From positions 43,097 through 107,096 of the forward strand of contig NZ_JAAHHW010000002.1 in assembly GCF_010692325.1 (NCBI RefSeq): DNA of 64,000 nt, written 5' to 3'. Numbering within the stretch: position 1 is the stretch's first letter; every line of letters begins with the position of its first letter. A model generated the notes under the pieces. That model did no database searches and had not been told where the DNA came from. It saw only the letters and a list, made by a program, of their open reading frames with translations. The position numbers and the translations under genes are program-made. Shown here in pieces: positions 8,137-17,038 of this stretch. Source of the stretch: Moorena sp. SIO3I8. Its GTDB lineage: Bacteria > Cyanobacteriota > Cyanobacteriia > Cyanobacteriales > Coleofasciculaceae.

Positions 8137-9444
8137 ATGAATGCGATCGCTTCAACCCTCGAACCAATTGTCGAAAATTCCAATATCTACACCTGGGAAA
8201 ACCTAGACCCAAGCTGGCAAGAGCGAATCAAACCAGCCATTGCTCCCGACACCCTTCCCAAGAGTATCATTTACCCTAGCACACCCGAGCAACTAGCCCA
8301 AGTCATAGGTCTAGCTCATTCCCAACATTATCATCTCCTCCCCTGTGGTAACGGCAGTAAATTAGGCTGGGGAGGTATCGGTAAAGACATTGATGTGGTA
8401 GTTAGTACCAAGCACCTAAACCAAATCATTGACCACGCCGTAGGAGACTTGACAGTTACCGTAGAAGCCGGAGTGAAATTAGCTGACTTACAAGCAATTT
8501 TATCAAAAACCGGTCAATTTCTAGCATTAGATCCAGCTAATCCCCAAGAAGCAACCATTGGAGGTATTATTGCTACCGCAGACAGTGGCTCCCTAAGTCA
8601 ACGCTATGGAGGGGTTCGGGATATGTTGCTCGGCATTTCCTTTGTCCGCAGTGATGGACAAATCGCTAAAGCCGGGGGTCGAGTGGTAAAGAATGTCGCT
8701 GGATATGATTTGATGAAGCTGTTTACTGGCTCCTATGGCACCCTCGGAATTATCACTCAGGCAACCTTTCGGCTATATCCAATACCACAAGCAGCAGAAA
8801 CTATTGTGTTGACAGGTGAAATGGATGGAATTGCCTCAGCTGTAAAAACAGTATTAGCCTCAGCCTTGACTCCCACAGCACTAGACTTATTATCCCCTAA
8901 GTTAGTCACAGAATTAGGGATTGGTCAGGAGATGGGATTGATGGTAAGGTTCCAAAGTGTAGCAGACAGTGTCAAGGAGCAATGTGCTCGAATACAGTCA
9001 GTTGCAGAACAGTTAGGGTTACGGAATAGTTTTTATAGTAACGGGGATGACACCAGTCTATGGGAATCATTGGCAAACTCAATTGGTAAATTGGGACAAT
9101 CCTCAACAATTGTCTGCAAAATAGGAGTATTACCAACTGCTGCGGCTAAGACATTGAACACCTTGGAAAGCTTAGGAGGATTGGGATTGATTCATGTTAG
9201 AAGTGGCTTAGGGAAAGTGTGGTTTGAATCCCAAGCAGTTAGTTCAGAAATGATTAAAACTATGCGCAATTTTTGTAAAACTGAACAAGGATTTATGACA
9301 GTATTAGAAGCTCCCATAACCTTGAAGCAGGAGTTAGATGTTTGGGGATATCAAGGTAATGGATTAGAGGTAATGCGTGGAATTAAACAAAAGTTTGACC
9401 CAGAAAATGTTTTAAGTCCTGGTCGATTTATTGGAGGAATTTGA
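8137..9444 (+). CDS. glcE: glycolate dehydrogenase FAD-binding subunit GlcE
   Basis: This 435-residue flavoprotein has the FAD_binding_4 signatures LPCGNGSKLGWGG, NPQEATIGGIIATADSGS, YGGVRDMLLG and GGRVVKNVAGYDLMKLFTGSYGTLG; the last is typical of GlcE. With GlcF it oxidises photorespiratory glycolate to glyoxylate and passes electrons to quinone. GlcD is a related family member, but the length and the adjacent GlcF favour GlcE. The start at 8137 is followed at once by a GCGATCGC octamer within codons 3-5. glcF follows after a repeat-filled 303-bp spacer; no glcD is present in the window. Confidence 0.85.
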   Translation: MNAIASTLEPIVENSNIYTWENLDPSWQERIKPAIAPDTLPKSIIYPSTPEQLAQVIGLAHSQHYHLLPCGNGSKLGWGGIGKDIDVVVSTKHLNQIIDHAVGDLTVTVEAGVKLADLQAILSKTGQFLALDPANPQEATIGGIIATADSGSLSQRYGGVRDMLLGISFVRSDGQIAKAGGRVVKNVAGYDLMKLFTGSYGTLGIITQATFRLYPIPQAAETIVLTGEMDGIASAVKTVLASALTPTALDLLSPKLVTELGIGQEMGLMVRFQSVADSVKEQCARIQSVAEQLGLRNSFYSNGDDTSLWESLANSIGKLGQSSTIVCKIGVLPTAAAKTLNTLESLGGLGLIHVRSGLGKVWFESQAVSSEMIKTMRNFCKTEQGFMTVLEAPITLKQELDVWGYQGNGLEVMRGIKQKFDPENVLSPGRFIGGI

Positions 9445-9747
9445 TTTATGGGTTTTAGGGAGTCGGAACCCACCCCGTTCCCCTCCCAGGAGGGGAACGG
9501 GAGTCGGGAGTCGGGAGTCAGGAGTCGGGAGTCGGGAGTCGGGGTAAAAAACTTGAAAGTATCTTATAACTATCATAAACGCTATATCAATCATAAATGA
9601 TAAATTCCCAATCACCATTCACCAGTAAACCTTAAACCTTAAACCTTCAACCTTCAACATTACAACCTTAAACCTTCCAACCTTAAACCTTCAACATTAC
9701 AACCTTAAACCTTAAACCTTCAACATTACAACCTTAAACCTTTAAAA
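9445..9747. repeat. repeat-filled glcE-glcF spacer
   Basis: A perfect hairpin (13-bp arms, CCCGTTCCCCTCC and its complement, about 9474-9501) follows glcE and may end transcription, though no T-run follows. Next comes a (GGGAGTC)n array (about 9499-9542) and then a degenerate CCTTAAA/CCTTCAA/CATTACAA array (about 9624-9746). The last array runs up to the glcF ATG, leaving no visible Shine-Dalgarno. Confidence 0.8.
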
Positions 9748-11082
9748 ATGACCAATATCCAACAACTAACCACGAATAAGCAAAATGGTTTTGATGCTGA
9801 AAAACCGCCCAAGCAGGAATTGATTGATTCCTGCGTTCATTGTGGCTTTTGTCTTTCCACCTGTCCAAGTTACCGGGTGCTTGGCAAAGAGATGGATTCC
9901 CCTCGGGGTCGGATCTATTTAATGAATGCAATTAGTCAAGGGGAAGCTCCCCTGGCCGAGGGGAGCACACAACATTTTGATTCTTGTTTGGGATGTTTGG
10001 CTTGTGTGACAACTTGTCCGTCTGGGGTTGAGTACGATAAGCTAATCTCCGCCACTCGTCATCAAGTTCAGCGAAATCAGCCTCGTAGTTTTCCAGATTC
10101 CCTGTTTAGACAGCTAATTTTTAGCTTGTTTCCCTATCCGGGGCGATTGCGTTCATTATTGTTTCCTTTATATCTCTACCAGACCTTGGGCGTGCAGAAA
10201 TTAGTGCGTTCTACGAATTGGCTCAAACTGCTATCTCCTCGGTTAGCAGCCATGGAGTCAATGCTGCCAAAAGTTACTCTAGAGTCGTTTCGGGATAATT
10301 TGCCCGATGTTATTCCCGCTGTGGGTAAGAAGCGTTACCGGGTAGGGGTAATACTTGGCTGTGTGCAACGGTTGTTTTTCTCCCCAGTGAATGAAGCAAC
10401 AGTCAGGGTGTTGACCGCCAATGGCTGTGAAGTGGTGATTCCCAAAACTCAGGGCTGTTGTGCCGCTTTGCCAGAACACCAAGGAGAAACCAAGCAAGCT
10501 CAAGCCTTAGCACGACAGATGATTGATAGTTTTGAGGGGACAGAAGTTGATGCCATCATTATTAATGCTGCTGGCTGCGGTCATACCTTGAAGGAGTATG
10601 GTCACATCCTGGAAGATGACCCCGAGTATGCCCAAAAAGCTCAGGAATTTGCGGGTAAGGTGAGGGATGCCCAGGAATTTCTAGCTAGTGTGGGACTAAC
10701 TGCAACCCTTTCACCGCTTAGGGATGAGCCATTGACTATTGTCTATCAGGATGCTTGTCACCTATTACATGGACAGAAGATTAGTGTACAACCGCGACAG
10801 TTATTGCGGCAAATTCCAGGAGTGACTTTACGGGAACCGATGGATGCCGCCTTGTGTTGCGGTAGTGCTGGAGTTTACAACATGCTGCAACCGGAAGTAG
10901 CGGATGAGCTGGGACAACAAAAGGTGAATAATTTATTGAATACTGGGGCAGAGTTGATTGCTTCCCCGAATCCAGGCTGTTCATTGCAGATCAAGAAGCA
11001 TTTGAAGCTGCAACGAAAAGACATTACCTTAATGCATCCGATGGAGTTACTGGATTATTCGATACGAGGATTAGGAATTTAG
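9748..11082 (+). CDS. glcF: glycolate dehydrogenase iron-sulfur subunit GlcF
   Basis: This 444-residue protein has two ferredoxin-type 4Fe-4S motifs, Cys29/32/35/39 (CVHCGFCLSTC) and Cys80/83/86/90 (CLGCLACVTTC). Two CCG domains follow, with GCVQRL...GCCAALPEHQG and QDACHLLHGQ...CCGSAGVYN. This is the electron-transfer subunit of glycolate dehydrogenase, working with GlcE and a GlcD encoded elsewhere. The ATG at 9748 follows directly on a short repeat array and lacks a recognisable ribosome binding site, so expression may depend on a leaderless or poorly initiated transcript. Confidence 0.92.
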   Translation: MTNIQQLTTNKQNGFDAEKPPKQELIDSCVHCGFCLSTCPSYRVLGKEMDSPRGRIYLMNAISQGEAPLAEGSTQHFDSCLGCLACVTTCPSGVEYDKLISATRHQVQRNQPRSFPDSLFRQLIFSLFPYPGRLRSLLFPLYLYQTLGVQKLVRSTNWLKLLSPRLAAMESMLPKVTLESFRDNLPDVIPAVGKKRYRVGVILGCVQRLFFSPVNEATVRVLTANGCEVVIPKTQGCCAALPEHQGETKQAQALARQMIDSFEGTEVDAIIINAAGCGHTLKEYGHILEDDPEYAQKAQEFAGKVRDAQEFLASVGLTATLSPLRDEPLTIVYQDACHLLHGQKISVQPRQLLRQIPGVTLREPMDAALCCGSAGVYNMLQPEVADELGQQKVNNLLNTGAELIASPNPGCSLQIKKHLKLQRKDITLMHPMELLDYSIRGLGI

Positions 11083-11116
11083 CTTTAGGCACACAAGAAC
11101 AACTGTCAACAAGTAA

Positions 11117-11560
11117 CTAACTCACACAAGACCTAAGTATCCAACCAATCACCAAACCCAATCCCCCAAAGCGCACCCCATGCCAAAACGGTTCCCGTAG
11201 ACTATGCCAAGAAAACAACTGACTCTCTAAATTCAGCTCCAGGACTTCCAGTTGTTCCTGGATTTGCCTTAACTCAGCCTTTAGGGCTTGTCGATTAGTT
11301 TTAGTATTAGTAGTTTTAGTCTTATTACTATTAGTCTGATTACTTTTAGTCTTGCGCAAGTCTTTCCTAACTTGCTCTCGACGCTCCTGGAGTTGAGCTT
11401 GCTGTCGCTGATCCCGCTGCACCTGAGTATAACGTTTCTTGAGAGTATTAAGCGATCGCTCTATCTGACCCAATTCCTCTTCAAACTCAGCAACATCTTG
11501 TTGATCCTCTCTATTTTTTGCTGAATTACGGTAAGATGAATCAAACGATTCTGGAGGCAT
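11117..11560 (-). CDS. coiled-coil protein with C-terminal membrane anchor
   Basis: This 147-residue protein is mostly coiled coil (about 20-110), dense in Glu, Gln, Lys and Arg, with a Thr/Asn/Lys-rich break near 73-90 (KTKSNQTNSNKTKTTNTKTN). A single hydrophobic segment near the C-terminus (GLGLVIGWILRSC) would anchor it in a membrane with the coil in the cytoplasm. It converges with glcF and is divergent from the small protein at 11642. I recognise no characterised family. Low-complexity composition makes homology claims unsafe. Confidence 0.7.
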   Translation of the reverse strand: MPPESFDSSYRNSAKNREDQQDVAEFEEELGQIERSLNTLKKRYTQVQRDQRQQAQLQERREQVRKDLRKTKSNQTNSNKTKTTNTKTNRQALKAELRQIQEQLEVLELNLESQLFSWHSLREPFWHGVRFGGLGLVIGWILRSCVS

Positions 11561-11641
11561 ATAGCAATCCTAAATCCTAGGTTAAAATAGTTGGGAGTTA
11601 GTCAGCACTGACACACTCCCCCACTCAGCACTCAAAAAACA

Positions 11642-11926
11642 ATGCCTGAATCCATCCAATTCCCCAAAACTGATGCTAAGATCGAACCTAGCACTCTGGA
11701 ATTGGCTCAAGCCTTAGCAGAGCGTTTGGCGATCAGACCCAATGATTGGCATCGCCTCAAGTCTAATCGCTCAGCCCGAGCCAGTGAGCAGGCTGCTGCT
11801 GCTTTGGTATTTCTGCTCAATGAACATCCAGAAGAAGCCCTTGAACGATTGCGCCAAGCCTCTGGATGGCTAGACCGCTCTATTTCAGCTCCCCCGTGTC
11901 CAACTCATGGGAAACGCCACCCTTAG
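11642..11926 (+). CDS. small conserved-looking protein, function unknown
   Basis: This 94-residue helical protein has an ELAQALAERLAIRPNDWHRLKSNR core, an alanine-rich helix (SEQAAAALVFLLNEHPEEALERLRQA), and a CPTHG tail. It resembles short cyanobacteria-specific proteins of unknown function, possibly the DUF6439 type, recalled and not verified. It has no signal peptide and no membrane segment. Its stop is 13 bases from the convergent anti-sigma kinase gene, so the two may share termination. The codon use looks ordinary for the window. Confidence 0.65.
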   Translation: MPESIQFPKTDAKIEPSTLELAQALAERLAIRPNDWHRLKSNRSARASEQAAAALVFLLNEHPEEALERLRQASGWLDRSISAPPCPTHGKRHP

Positions 11927-11938
11927 GGAAATAGGGGA

Positions 11939-12385
11939 TTAGGAAAATAGAGGGCGCTTAGAGGGATGCTTCACTTGTTTACAAAGCCTAATTTCCGTTC
12001 CCTGGTTATTCCAGAGGACTTGATCGAAGATTTGGTGAAGGAGGCTCATGCCCCTACCGCTTTCTGATTCATCGCAGGGTAGGCTAACGTCGGTAGTCTC
12101 TTGGTCGTCACCATGGGTAAAACCAGACCCTTCATCTGAAATTACCCACCAATATTCACCATTGACTACTGAAAATTGAACCTCTACGGTCTTACTTGGG
12201 TCTAAATTATTACCGTGCTTTGCTGCATTCACTAATGCTTCTTGTAATCCCAGCCGGAGTTCCGGTTGCCATTTATTGGGAATTTGTTCAAGAAGCAAAT
12301 CGAGGATCGGGCAAAGGTAAAGGGTAGAAGCAAAGCTAACCGTTTCCCAACCGCACTCAGCCGGACTCAAAGATGTGGCAATCAC
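11939..12385 (-). CDS. RsbW-like anti-sigma regulatory factor (HATPase)
   Basis: This 148-residue GHKL ATPase has the N-box EALVNAAKHGNN, the G1 box VISDEGSGF and the glycine lid GRGMSLLHQIFDQV. That is the layout of stand-alone serine kinases of the RsbW/SpoIIAB type, which hold a sigma factor or phosphorylate an anti-sigma antagonist. No sigma factor or STAS partner is next to it, so the target is unknown. The ATP lid is short, as in this family. It starts at 12385, next to a long gap that may contain a promoter in the opposite direction. Confidence 0.82.
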   Translation of the reverse strand: MIATSLSPAECGWETVSFASTLYLCPILDLLLEQIPNKWQPELRLGLQEALVNAAKHGNNLDPSKTVEVQFSVVNGEYWWVISDEGSGFTHGDDQETTDVSLPCDESESGRGMSLLHQIFDQVLWNNQGTEIRLCKQVKHPSKRPLFS

Positions 12386-12976
12386 TCAAGAAACCCCTAG
12401 CTTTTTTTTGGTGGACTTGATATAATAGGAGGCTAGATACCTGATTTTGATCGGTTTACCCCTAAGCACGGCTGAATCGTGCTCAGGGAGAACTGGACTA
12501 GGAACTCTCGATTTCTTGAGGTTGGCTTCTATATTCAAACATGAAGATTCCTGCTAGCATAGCTAAACTACAACCTCTATATGGTTAATTATTCTGTTAA
12601 TTAGTTCAATAGGTTTTTCACTAATGTCGCTGCTTTACCTATCAGCTCAATGGCAAAAATGCCTAAACAGCGCTATAATAGCCATTTAGCGTTACTCATA
12701 TTCTGTAACCTTGTTTATTTCTGATTCCCTACGTCTATAGTATCAGAAAATTTTCGCCCAGACCAGACCCTTCTGGGTAATTTCCTCATGAAATACCAGT
12801 CAAATAGGTAAATAATTGATGTAGATAATTGAGACTATACATAAAGACTATACATAAAGAAACTATTTATATGGCCGTGCAACCGTTGGGTAAGCTGCCA
12901 ATTCCCCATCACCAATAATTCCCCATCACCAATCAGGGATGATGCTTGGGTGTTCCACAATTGGGCAACGCCAATA
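12386..12976. other. 591-bp gap with possible small RNA
   Basis: An extended -10 (TGATATAAT, 12418-12426, + strand) is followed by about 140 bases with a hairpin at 12465-12483 (AGCACG/CGTGCT) and no ORF. This could be a non-coding RNA. The remainder (12570-12976) is AT-rich, with a short repeat ATTCCCCATCACCAAT near 12900-12935. No gene is seen. Confidence 0.3.
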
Positions 12977-14362
12977 TCAGTGCTCGAGAAAAGCAGCACA
13001 TTCTACATGGGAGGTTTGAGGAAAGAAGTCAGCAGGTTGGATGTGGGTTAACTGGTAGTAACCGTTGAGGCAAAGGAGTTTGAGGTCTCGTGCTAGGGTA
13101 GCTGGCTTACAGCTAATATAAACGATCCGTTTTGGTGCCACTTGCCTGAGGATGTCAATCACTGCTGGAGAACATCCCTTACGGGGTGGGTCAAGTATTA
13201 CAATATCTGGGGCTATAGTCAAATGGGGGAGTAACTGGTCAACTGATCCCGCCTGAAATTTCACATTAGTGATCCGATTGTTCAAGGCATTTTGCTCAGC
13301 TTGCTCTACTGATGCGGCTTGCACTTCAATACCGATAGCTTGGCTTACCTGTTGAGCAAGGGGTAGAGTAAACGTCCCAATGCCACAGTAAGCATCAACT
13401 ACACATTCATCCCCCTTCAGGGCTAGCTGTTTAATGATTAGGTTTAACAAAACCTCAGCCGCTTCAGTATTAACTTGGAAAAACGTATCTGGTCGCAGCC
13501 GCAACTCAAGACCAGCAAAGTTCTCCCTCAAGTATGGCTGACCGGCAACACAATAGGTTTGGGAACCAAAAATGACATTACTGCGGTGGGGGTTATGATT
13601 CACACAAACACCAACCAGTTGGGGATAACGATTTAGCCAAGTTTGCCCTTGGACATCCAAGTCTTTTAAATTCAGATCCGTTGTGACCAAGGTCAGCAAC
13701 ATCTCGCCAGTCCGTTGTCCAATCTGTAACGAAAGGTGACGCAATCGTCCTTGGTGGCGGCTTTCGTTGTATATCGACCAACCCAATTGCTGAATATCCT
13801 GCTTAATTTCCCCTAGCAGAGGATTCAATCGCTGGTCTTGCACGGGGCATTGATTAAGATTAATCAGCTGGTGGCTACCTTTTTGGTAGTAACCCGCTTG
13901 AACTGAACCCGTTGCTGAGCGTTTGAGGGGATAGGTAGCTTTGTTTCGATAGCCCAAGGGAGAATCTGTGGTTAAGATTGGTGCTACGGCGGGTTCGCTA
14001 AATCCACCAATGCGTTTGAGGGCTTGAATCACCTGATTTTGCTTAGCCAACTGCTGATAATCCCAGCTAACATGCTGCCATTGACAACCACCACACTTAT
14101 CCGCGACGATACATCTGGGACGAACACGATTAGGGGATTCCACTAACAGTTGCTTTAACTTACCAGTGGCATAGTTAGGTTTGACCCGCATCAGGCGCAC
14201 CAAAGCTCTATCCCCTGTGACAGTATCCGGAACAAAAACGACCCGATTTCCTAGGCGTCCAACGCCATCACCACTATCACTGAGGTCTGTAATCATTACC
14301 TCAATCAGTTGACCTTGTTGCCAACACTCAGGGCTGGGCTGATTAGTTATCATCATTGGCAT
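12977..14362 (-). CDS. rlmD: 23S rRNA (uracil-5-)-methyltransferase RlmD-like
   Basis: This 461-residue RNA methyltransferase has an N-terminal TRAM domain (about 15-70), a 4Fe-4S cysteine set (Cys84, Cys90, Cys93 and a cysteine in NQCPVQ), SAM motif DAYCGIGTFTLPLA, DPPRKGC and the nucleophile-containing YISCKPATLARDL. It forms 5-methyluridine in 23S rRNA. In bacteria with one enzyme, RlmD and RlmCD activities are hard to separate by sequence, so the site is uncertain. Met1 or Met3/Met4 may be used as the start. It is flanked on both sides by non-coding stretches. Confidence 0.88.
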   Translation of the reverse strand: MPMMITNQPSPECWQQGQLIEVMITDLSDSGDGVGRLGNRVVFVPDTVTGDRALVRLMRVKPNYATGKLKQLLVESPNRVRPRCIVADKCGGCQWQHVSWDYQQLAKQNQVIQALKRIGGFSEPAVAPILTTDSPLGYRNKATYPLKRSATGSVQAGYYQKGSHQLINLNQCPVQDQRLNPLLGEIKQDIQQLGWSIYNESRHQGRLRHLSLQIGQRTGEMLLTLVTTDLNLKDLDVQGQTWLNRYPQLVGVCVNHNPHRSNVIFGSQTYCVAGQPYLRENFAGLELRLRPDTFFQVNTEAAEVLLNLIIKQLALKGDECVVDAYCGIGTFTLPLAQQVSQAIGIEVQAASVEQAEQNALNNRITNVKFQAGSVDQLLPHLTIAPDIVILDPPRKGCSPAVIDILRQVAPKRIVYISCKPATLARDLKLLCLNGYYQLTHIQPADFFPQTSHVECAAFLEH

Positions 14363-14800
14363 TATATAGCAAAGGGAACAGGGAGTAGGGAGTAGGGAGT
14401 AGTGATATCGGATTCAGTCGCTCATGGTGGAAACCCCCTCAGGTCGGCGCACCCGTCGCTACCTGTAGGGTGTATTATTAAGGTATCCTAGTAGTTATAG
14501 CGTTTTTGCGTAAATCCTGATAGTTTTGTTGTAATGCCAGCTTGAGATGGCAAGAGGGGGCAACGGATAGTTCAAGGGAATGTAAAGGATGGGGTAAGAG
14601 GGGAAAGAGACTATCGATGCAAGCATGCATGGGTTTTGCTCTATTTGTTGATCTTATGCCCAATGCCCTTCCGTTGTGTCACCCAAAGTCGGTAAACTAC
14701 TAATTAAAAGTTCTGGCAAGAAGTCCCGAGCTAAAATCTGTAATTTAGCTTGGGATGAATCGCCTGAGTAACTCAATAAAAAACTCCATAAACTAATAAC
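14363..14800. other. apcD upstream region
   Basis: This gap lies between the divergent rlmD and apcD genes. A few GGGAGTA heptamers lie at about 14380-14402; the rest is unique, AT-rich DNA that should contain the apcD promoter. I could not fix a -10/-35 pair with confidence. Confidence 0.4.
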
Positions 14801-15295
14801 ATGAGTGTAGTTAGTCAAGTCATTCTCAAAGCCGACGACGAGCTGAGATACCTCAGCTCTGGTGAACTCAGAAGTATCAATGATTTTTTGCAAAGTGGTG
14901 AGCAGCGATTGCGCATTGCTGCCACCCTGTCGGAAAATGAAAAAAAGATTGTACAAAAAGCCAGCAGTCAGCTGTGGCAGAAACGCCCTGACTTCATAGC
15001 ACCAGGAGGCAATGCCTATGGTCAGCGTGAACGGAATCAGTGTTTACGGGACTATGGTTGGTACTTGCGGTTGGTCACCTATGGTGTACTTGCTGGTGAT
15101 CAGAAACCTATTGAAGACATTGGTATCATCGGGGCAAGAGAAATGTATAATGCCCTAGGTGTGCCAATGGCAGGGATGTCAGAAGCGATAAATTGCTTAA
15201 AAGAGGCATCTTTGGGAATCCTAACCGATGAGGATGCTGACCTGACAGGTCCCTACTTCGATTACATTATTCAAGCAATGTCTCCTAAGTCCTAA
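14801..15295 (+). CDS. apcD: allophycocyanin-B alpha subunit ApcD
   Basis: This 164-residue phycobiliprotein has the N-terminus [30 protein letters not shown] and [22 protein letters not shown], with the phycocyanobilin-binding Cys81. Those features fit ApcD, the terminal emitter of the phycobilisome core that passes energy to photosystem I, more than ApcA. It is monocistronic: no other phycobilisome gene is adjacent, as is usual for apcD. Downstream lie short repeats and a stem-loop at 15443-15469 that may end the transcript. Confidence 0.93.
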   Translation: MSVVSQVILKADDELRYLSSGELRSINDFLQSGEQRLRIAATLSENEKKIVQKASSQLWQKRPDFIAPGGNAYGQRERNQCLRDYGWYLRLVTYGVLAGDQKPIEDIGIIGAREMYNALGVPMAGMSEAINCLKEASLGILTDEDADLTGPYFDYIIQAMSPKS

Positions 15296-15442
15296 GTCAT
15301 TAGTCCTAAGTCATTGGTGATTAGTCATTAGTCATTGGTCATCTAAAAATAGCCAATGGTTAATTGTCAATGGTAAATTAACAATTAACCATTAACAATT
15401 AGCAATTAGCAATTAACAAAAGACTAATGATTAATGACCTCA
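15296..15442. repeat. short AT-rich direct repeats
   Basis: Tandem variants of CATTAGTCATTGG and AATTAACCATTAACAATTAGC fill the space after apcD. No coding signal is seen. Confidence 0.7.
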
Positions 15443-15469
15443 AATCCCACGCATTGTAGTCGTGGGATT
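15443..15469 (+). terminator. stem-loop after apcD
   Basis: The arms AATCCCACG and CGTGGGATT are a perfect 9-bp stem with a 9-base loop, followed by CTTTAAATT. It may act as the apcD terminator. A solo IS200/IS605-type end is an alternative, because such ends carry a similar GAATCCC hairpin. It lies 12 bases before the next ATG. Confidence 0.5.
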
Positions 15470-15480
15470 CTTTAAATTAC

Positions 15481-15975
15481 ATGTGGTTAATCAAAAAACT
15501 ACCCTGGCTTCCATTATCAATTCTTCTGTTAAGCCATAGTATTTTTGGCTGGATGATATCTGTTGAATGTCAGGAATTGAGTTGGGTAGAACAGACTACA
15601 TCAGGATCACATCATTCCTTATTTAAGGTATCGGTATGGCTCTGGCTGATTGGAGCAGTTTATATCTTGTTGATGGCTTTGGCTATAACTGCTCCAGTGT
15701 ATCAGATTAGAAAATTGTACGGGACTTGGATGAAATCTGATACCAAAGCTTTTGTTTCCGTAATTTTCAGCTCTTTCCTAGGCGTTATCATCCTGCGCTG
15801 GATTCATTATTCTAGCCGTATCCTGGTGCTGATTGCTGCTGCTGCCTTAACCAGATTAGATCTTCAAACAGAAGGATACGGTGAATGGCAGGCTTTCTGG
15901 ATTATCTGTGGGGTTTCTCTAACAGGTTTTAGTGTAGGGTTATTACTAAATCAGTTACTAATAGCAATTATATAG
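15481..15975 (+). CDS. multi-pass membrane protein, unknown
   Basis: This 164-residue hydrophobic protein has four likely membrane segments (about 8-26, 50-72, 88-110 and 138-162). Between the first two is a polar loop with one cysteine (Cys30). It has no charged catalytic motif and no family I recognise. The start at 15481 directly follows a hairpin, so its promoter would have to be inside the repeat DNA between apcD and the hairpin, or be read-through from apcD. It may be a real but lineage-specific gene. Confidence 0.6.
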   Translation: MWLIKKLPWLPLSILLLSHSIFGWMISVECQELSWVEQTTSGSHHSLFKVSVWLWLIGAVYILLMALAITAPVYQIRKLYGTWMKSDTKAFVSVIFSSFLGVIILRWIHYSSRILVLIAAAALTRLDLQTEGYGEWQAFWIICGVSLTGFSVGLLLNQLLIAII

Positions 15976-16006
15976 CCATGTTGATAGACATTAGTGTCGG
16001 CTTTTT

Positions 16007-16185
16007 AGTAATGGGTAATGGGTAATGGGTAATGGCGATATCCGAGTCGTCAACCTTAAACCTTCTAACCTTAAACCTTCTAACCTTCTAACCTTCTAAC
16101 CTTCTAACCTTCAACCTTCAACCTTCTAACCTTAAACCTTCTAACCTTCTAACCTTCTAACCTTAAACCTTCTAACCTTAAACAA
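16007..16185. repeat. TAATGGG and CCTTCTAA/CCTTAAA arrays
   Basis: Four TAATGGG heptamers (about 16007-16034) are followed by a long array of CCTTCTAA and CCTTAAA variants to 16185, ending just before the stop of the convergent gene. This is the same family as the arrays before glcF and around the DegT gene. Confidence 0.85.
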
Positions 16186-16194
16186 TAAACACTA

Positions 16195-16995
16195 TTAATC
16201 TGTCTGGGGCAGTTTAATTTGAACTGCTCCTTCTGGTGTGATGATAACTTTACCACCTAGGGCTTCAATTCTACTAATGGCGATTTTGCTAGTGCGAGGG
16301 TCAGGGGAGTTATTTAACACCATTGACCAAGCACTTACTTGAGCTATCTTACTAGTAGGATTGCGCCTTATAAATTCAGCAGTGTTGCGGGAAATTTCAG
16401 CAATGTTTTGACTTTGTTCATCAGGGGATTGACTTGCCCAATCGGCTGATTTTTCAAAGGATTGTTGGGCGGCTTTAGGGTCACCCAAAAATAATAATTC
16501 ATCAATTCCTTTGTAACGCCACACATAATAAGACTGAGGAGGAACTTTAGGGGATAGTGACTGGAGTCCTTTTTCCATTAAGGCGACGGATTTTTCTGGC
16601 ATTCCTGCATATAAGGAGCTACTACTAGATAGAAAGAAATAGGCGGTTAAAAATTTGGGGTCTCGGTTTATTATAATGTCAAAGTACTCTGGGCTAAGCT
16701 GATAGCTAGTAATTCGGCGAGCGTCTTGATCACCAAAGTACTGAAGGAAATTCAGAAATACCCAGTCAGCTAATACATTATCGAAGCCAAATGTAGGTAG
16801 TCTCTCAAGGAGATTGAGATACACTTGTGTTGCTTCTACATCTCGCTGGAGGTCTGCAGGTGAGGTGTTTTTGGAGCTTTGTTTGAGGGCATTGAGTTGG
16901 GGTTGCTGTAGCTTTCCAACTACTAATATACAACCTAGGAGAATTATGATTGCTCCTAGGGATTGGGTTAGTCTTTGAGGAAATTGCCAAGGCAT
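16195..16995 (-). CDS. membrane-anchored TPR-like protein
   Basis: This 266-residue protein has one N-terminal membrane segment (about 12-27, LGAIIILLGCILVVG) that could be an uncleaved anchor. The body is helical with TPR-like units (FLTAYFFLSSSSSLYAGMPEKSVALMEKGLQSL, AAQQSFEKSADWA, AEISRNTAEFIRRNP). The C-terminus ends in short strands. I know similar uncharacterised cyanobacterial proteins but no function. The helicase gene upstream ends 43 bases before its start on the same strand, so they may form an operon. Confidence 0.75.
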   Translation of the reverse strand: MPWQFPQRLTQSLGAIIILLGCILVVGKLQQPQLNALKQSSKNTSPADLQRDVEATQVYLNLLERLPTFGFDNVLADWVFLNFLQYFGDQDARRITSYQLSPEYFDIIINRDPKFLTAYFFLSSSSSLYAGMPEKSVALMEKGLQSLSPKVPPQSYYVWRYKGIDELLFLGDPKAAQQSFEKSADWASQSPDEQSQNIAEISRNTAEFIRRNPTSKIAQVSAWSMVLNNSPDPRTSKIAISRIEALGGKVIITPEGAVQIKLPQTD

Positions 16996-17038
16996 CTGTC
17001 TAAGATGAAGTATTAAGTATCAAGTACCGACTCGACTA

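Noticed and set aside
14654..14956. Minus-strand ORF of 100 residues overlapping the apcD start
   Set aside because: It overlaps the clear apcD coding frame and has no recognisable family; it is a shadow.
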